Assembly (NCBI GenBank): GCA_003242315.1
Contig: QGUY01000183.1
Coordinates: 1 to 8,082 of the forward strand
Reading direction: 5' to 3'
From: Bacteroidota bacterium
GTDB lineage: Bacteria > Bacteroidota > Bacteroidia > Cytophagales > Cyclobacteriaceae
DNA: 8,082 bases
Part shown: piece after piece, positions 6,268 to 8,082 of the stretch
Layout: the number at the start of each line of letters is the position of its first letter
Position numbering within the stretch: position 1 is the stretch's first letter
The notes under the pieces: generated by a model
Database searches by the model: none
What the model was told of the DNA's origin: nothing
The model's input: only the letters and a program-made list of their open reading frames with translations
Position numbers and translations under genes: made by a program

Positions 6268-6969
6268 CTAAAGCCCTTTCATTTGAAAAAGACCAAAATT
6301 CAATTGGCTGAGGATCAATCTTAATATTCCCAATTCGTCGATGAAGCCATGAAGCCCCGTCTTCGTACCATTATCAATCCAGAATCTCGCGACCCCTTCT
6401 GCGAAATTGTCTAACATATCGAATTTTGGCTGTACTACGACTTCACCGTGCCTATTAATAGCGCCAAACTTTAGGTTTAGATGTTGAAATACAGCGCGAC
6501 CCTCTGAAAAAGCTGAAGCACCACGCGCAAAAGGTAGCCCAATCTTGGGGATATTGTCTTTGTCGATAAAGATTATTGATGAGTCTGGGTATGTAACGGC
6601 TGATAGACCTTCGGAAAAAAGAGTAGCGCGACTATAGATAGGATCAATCACGACCCCCCCACTTTCATCGATGAATCCAAATCGGCCGTCTTTCCTTATC
6701 ATTGCCCGTCCTTCCCTAAAATATGATGCGTAGTCAAAAATGGGCGGAATAATTTGGTTACCCGCAGTGTCAATGTAACCCCACTTTGTCGAAACCCTGA
6801 ATAGCCATCTTAAATCCAATGGAGCCTCTTGAATACCCCCTAGGGAATCCACGTATTGCGCAACCGGGTAAAGGAGGGGCTCGTCATATGGTTGATTGCC
6901 TGGCGTGCAACTGACAGAGGATATGATCGCAGCGGTAATAGCGAATGCGTAAAGACATCGTGTGACCAT
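6268..6969 (-). CDS. N-terminal part of the frameshifted WG-repeat lipoprotein: signal peptide and repeats 1-5
   Basis: As read, 233 residues. The ATG at 6969 is chosen because a signal peptide begins there: MVTR, a hydrophobic core, then ISSVSC with lipid Cys21 as the probable Sec/SPII site (the lipobox is weak at -3). The frame could start at ATG 7050, but those 27 extra residues look unlike coding sequence and would bury the signal. WG repeats (beta-strand repeats of the KWG family) begin at residues 62 (KWGYIDTAG), 96 (RFGFIDESG), about 131 (SIIFIDKD), 167 (KFGAINRHG) and 206 (LHGFIDELG), spaced 34-39 residues. Each is followed by a (I/V)xPxF/Y strand and an (F)xEGxA turn. The last 19 residues before the stop are out-of-frame translation. 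WG-repeat proteins probably mediate binding; ligand unknown. Confidence 0.8.
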   Translation of the reverse strand: MVTRCLYAFAITAAIISSVSCTPGNQPYDEPLLYPVAQYVDSLGGIQEAPLDLRWLFRVSTKWGYIDTAGNQIIPPIFDYASYFREGRAMIRKDGRFGFIDESGGVVIDPIYSRATLFSEGLSAVTYPDSSIIFIDKDNIPKIGLPFARGASAFSEGRAVFQHLNLKFGAINRHGEVVVQPKFDMLDNFAEGVARFWIDNGTKTGLHGFIDELGILRLILSQLNFGLFQMKGL

Positions 6970-7079
6970 CGGATCGGGATTTGCCTCAAACGGTTGGAAT
7001 GGCAATCCAAAACAAAAACTCTTGCCTTCAGAACTAAATGCATTTTCCATACTCCACTATTTTCGCGCAAACAGTGTAA

Positions 7080-8027
7080 ATGAAAGCAGTCGTCTACTCC
7101 CGCTACGGCTCCCCTGACGTCCTCGAACTGAAAGAAATTGAGAAGCCGGTACCGAAAGAGAATGAAGTATTAGTAAAGGTGTATGCCACGACCGTCACTG
7201 CGGGCGACTGGCGCATGCGGAAGGCGAAGCCGTTTCTCGTCAGACTGTATAACGGACTGCTCAAACCCAAACGCGTAAAGATCCTGGGATTTGAACTCGC
7301 TGGCGTCGTGGAAGAGGTCGGTAAAAAAGTAACGCGATTTAAGCCTGGCGACGAGGTCTTCGCGTCATGTGGCTTCTCGTTTGGAGCTTACGCTGAGTAT
7401 CGATGCCTGCCGGTCAACGGACTGATTGCGCTCAAACCTTCCCGGATGAGCTTTGAAGAAGCGGCAGCCGTTCCGGTCGGCGGCTTAACTGCATTACGAC
7501 TTCTAAAAATGTCCGGCCTTAAAAGAGGCCAAAGTATCCTGATCTACGGCGCCTCCGGTAGCGTCGGTACCTTCGCCGTCCAGATCGCCAAAGCCTACGG
7601 CGCAGCCGTGACCGGCGTTTGCAGTACTGCTAATATTGAACTGGTTAAATCGCTTGGCGCTGAGTCTGTTATCGATTACACTAAAGAGGACTTCACGAAA
7701 TCAGGCAAGCAGTTCGATGTCGTCCTGGATGCGGTGGGAAAGACTTCCAAATCAGCTTGCAAAGCGGTACTCAGACCAGGCGGAAAGTTTGTAACCGTGA
7801 CCTCCAATCCCAAAGAAGGTCCCACCGACTTGTTCCAACTAAGAGACCTTATCGAAGCCGGAAAACTTAAATCCGTAATCGACCGACAATACACGTTCGA
7901 GCAAATCAGGGAAGCCCACGCCTATGTTGAATCCTTCCGGAAAAAAGGAAATGTCGTGGTAAGCGTGGTTCCAGAGAGCGCCAGATCGTCGGTCGAGTCC
8001 CTGCCGGACTCTGCTACTGCGGCGTGA
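7080..8027 (+). CDS. Zinc-independent medium-chain dehydrogenase/reductase (quinone-oxidoreductase-like), copy 2
   Basis: Predicted cytoplasmic NAD(P)H-dependent reductase of 315 residues, starting MKAVVYSRYGSP at ATG 7080. The GroES-like domain contains KILGFELAG and FKPGDEVF. The nucleotide-binding loop is GASGSVG at 157-163. The second Rossmann strand ends GVCST (179-183), with no acidic residue, which suggests NADP(H). IDYTKEDF and VIDRQYTFEQIREAHAYVE are typical of the branch. There is no structural-zinc cysteine lobe. Identity to copy 1 is about half over the first 90 residues by eye, but the segment after FVTV is 26 residues shorter, so the two belong to different subgroups rather than being a recent duplication. 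The C-terminal 15 or so residues (serine/alanine-rich) form a variable tail. It is divergent from the WG-repeat gene; TATTTTCG at 7058-7065 is a one-mismatch -7 box with no matching -33 box. The 55 bases after the stop hold nothing recognisable. Confidence 0.87.
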   Translation: MKAVVYSRYGSPDVLELKEIEKPVPKENEVLVKVYATTVTAGDWRMRKAKPFLVRLYNGLLKPKRVKILGFELAGVVEEVGKKVTRFKPGDEVFASCGFSFGAYAEYRCLPVNGLIALKPSRMSFEEAAAVPVGGLTALRLLKMSGLKRGQSILIYGASGSVGTFAVQIAKAYGAAVTGVCSTANIELVKSLGAESVIDYTKEDFTKSGKQFDVVLDAVGKTSKSACKAVLRPGGKFVTVTSNPKEGPTDLFQLRDLIEAGKLKSVIDRQYTFEQIREAHAYVESFRKKGNVVVSVVPESARSSVESLPDSATAA

Positions 8028-8082
8028 TCAGGCTGGTGGTATGGCAACAGACCCAACGGAATAATCGCCAAGGCGGGAGATT

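Larger units (their letters stand above)
5249..6969 (-). pseudogene. WG-repeat lipoprotein gene interrupted by a single-base frameshift
   Basis: Two minus-strand reading frames, one ending at 6268 and one running to 5249, are halves of one gene. The first goes out of frame after HGFIDELG (codons ending near 6332). Moving by one base there restores NIKIDPQPIEF and continues through KYGYIDSSG and KWGYIS into the second frame. From ATG 6969 to the stop at 5249 is 1721 bases; adding one gives 1722, or 573 codons plus stop. The change lies in the AA/GGG run read as complement of 6327-6331 (AAT or GGG short by one base). The flanking heptamer is not a canonical -1 slippery site, so mutation or a homopolymer sequencing error is more likely than programmed frameshifting. 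The promoter should lie in 6970-7079, shared with the divergent MDR gene; no clear boxes were found. Confidence 0.85.

Noticed and set aside
6320..6340. Programmed -1 frameshifting in the WG-repeat gene
   Set aside because: The bases G-GGA-ATA do not form an X-XXY-YYZ slippery heptamer, and no strong downstream hairpin was seen.
6970..7050. 27-residue extension of the WG-repeat lipoprotein to ATG 7050
   Set aside because: It would place the hydrophobic signal segment internally, and the sequence looks non-coding.
1..8082. CRISPR array, tRNA or rRNA gene, IS element
   Set aside because: No spaced identical repeats, cloverleaf-like segments, rRNA motifs or transposase frames were found on either strand.

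Overview
The window looks like chromosomal DNA of a Bacteroidota member, probably of the Cytophagales/Chitinophagales type. Three proteins carry lipoprotein signal peptides, one with an acidic run just after the lipid cysteine. Starts show no clear Shine-Dalgarno sequence, and WG-repeat and Asp-box propeller lipoproteins are typical of that phylum. This assignment is inference; no marker gene is present.

Layout. Bases 3-65 are probably the C-terminal end of a short-chain dehydrogenase/reductase, followed by a long, almost fully paired 50-nt hairpin (75-124). Two plus-strand lipoprotein genes follow: an Asp-box (BNR-like) beta-propeller (287-1363) and a secreted FAD-dependent oxidoreductase (1443-3116). 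After 214 bases of non-coding DNA, ending in a degenerate 8-nt tandem repeat, comes a zinc-independent medium-chain dehydrogenase/reductase (MDR, 3331-4296). A second, divergent MDR closes the window (7080-8027).

Between the two MDR genes every gene lies on the minus strand, and GC content is lower. By hand count it is about 42% in eight sampled 60-base lines, against about 52-54% in sampled lines of the MDR genes. This block holds a WG-repeat lipoprotein gene split by a one-base frameshift (6969-5249). It also holds a two-gene cassette: a small acidic protein (5031-4822) overlapping by 8 nt a minimal-nucleotidyltransferase-fold protein (4829-4320). The cassette resembles AbiEii-type toxin-antitoxin modules. 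Directly upstream of it is a head-to-tail pair of 30-bp repeats (5041-5100), a candidate operator/promoter array.

How the parts fit. The propeller and FAD lipoproteins may be co-expressed envelope proteins. The MDR enzymes are probably cytoplasmic NAD(P)H-dependent reductases of unknown substrate. The middle block reads as an accessory insertion: a defence/TA-like pair plus a decaying or mis-sequenced WG-repeat gene. The most promising unfamiliar material is the repeat-preceded cassette and the unassigned ~210-residue C-terminal domain of the WG protein.
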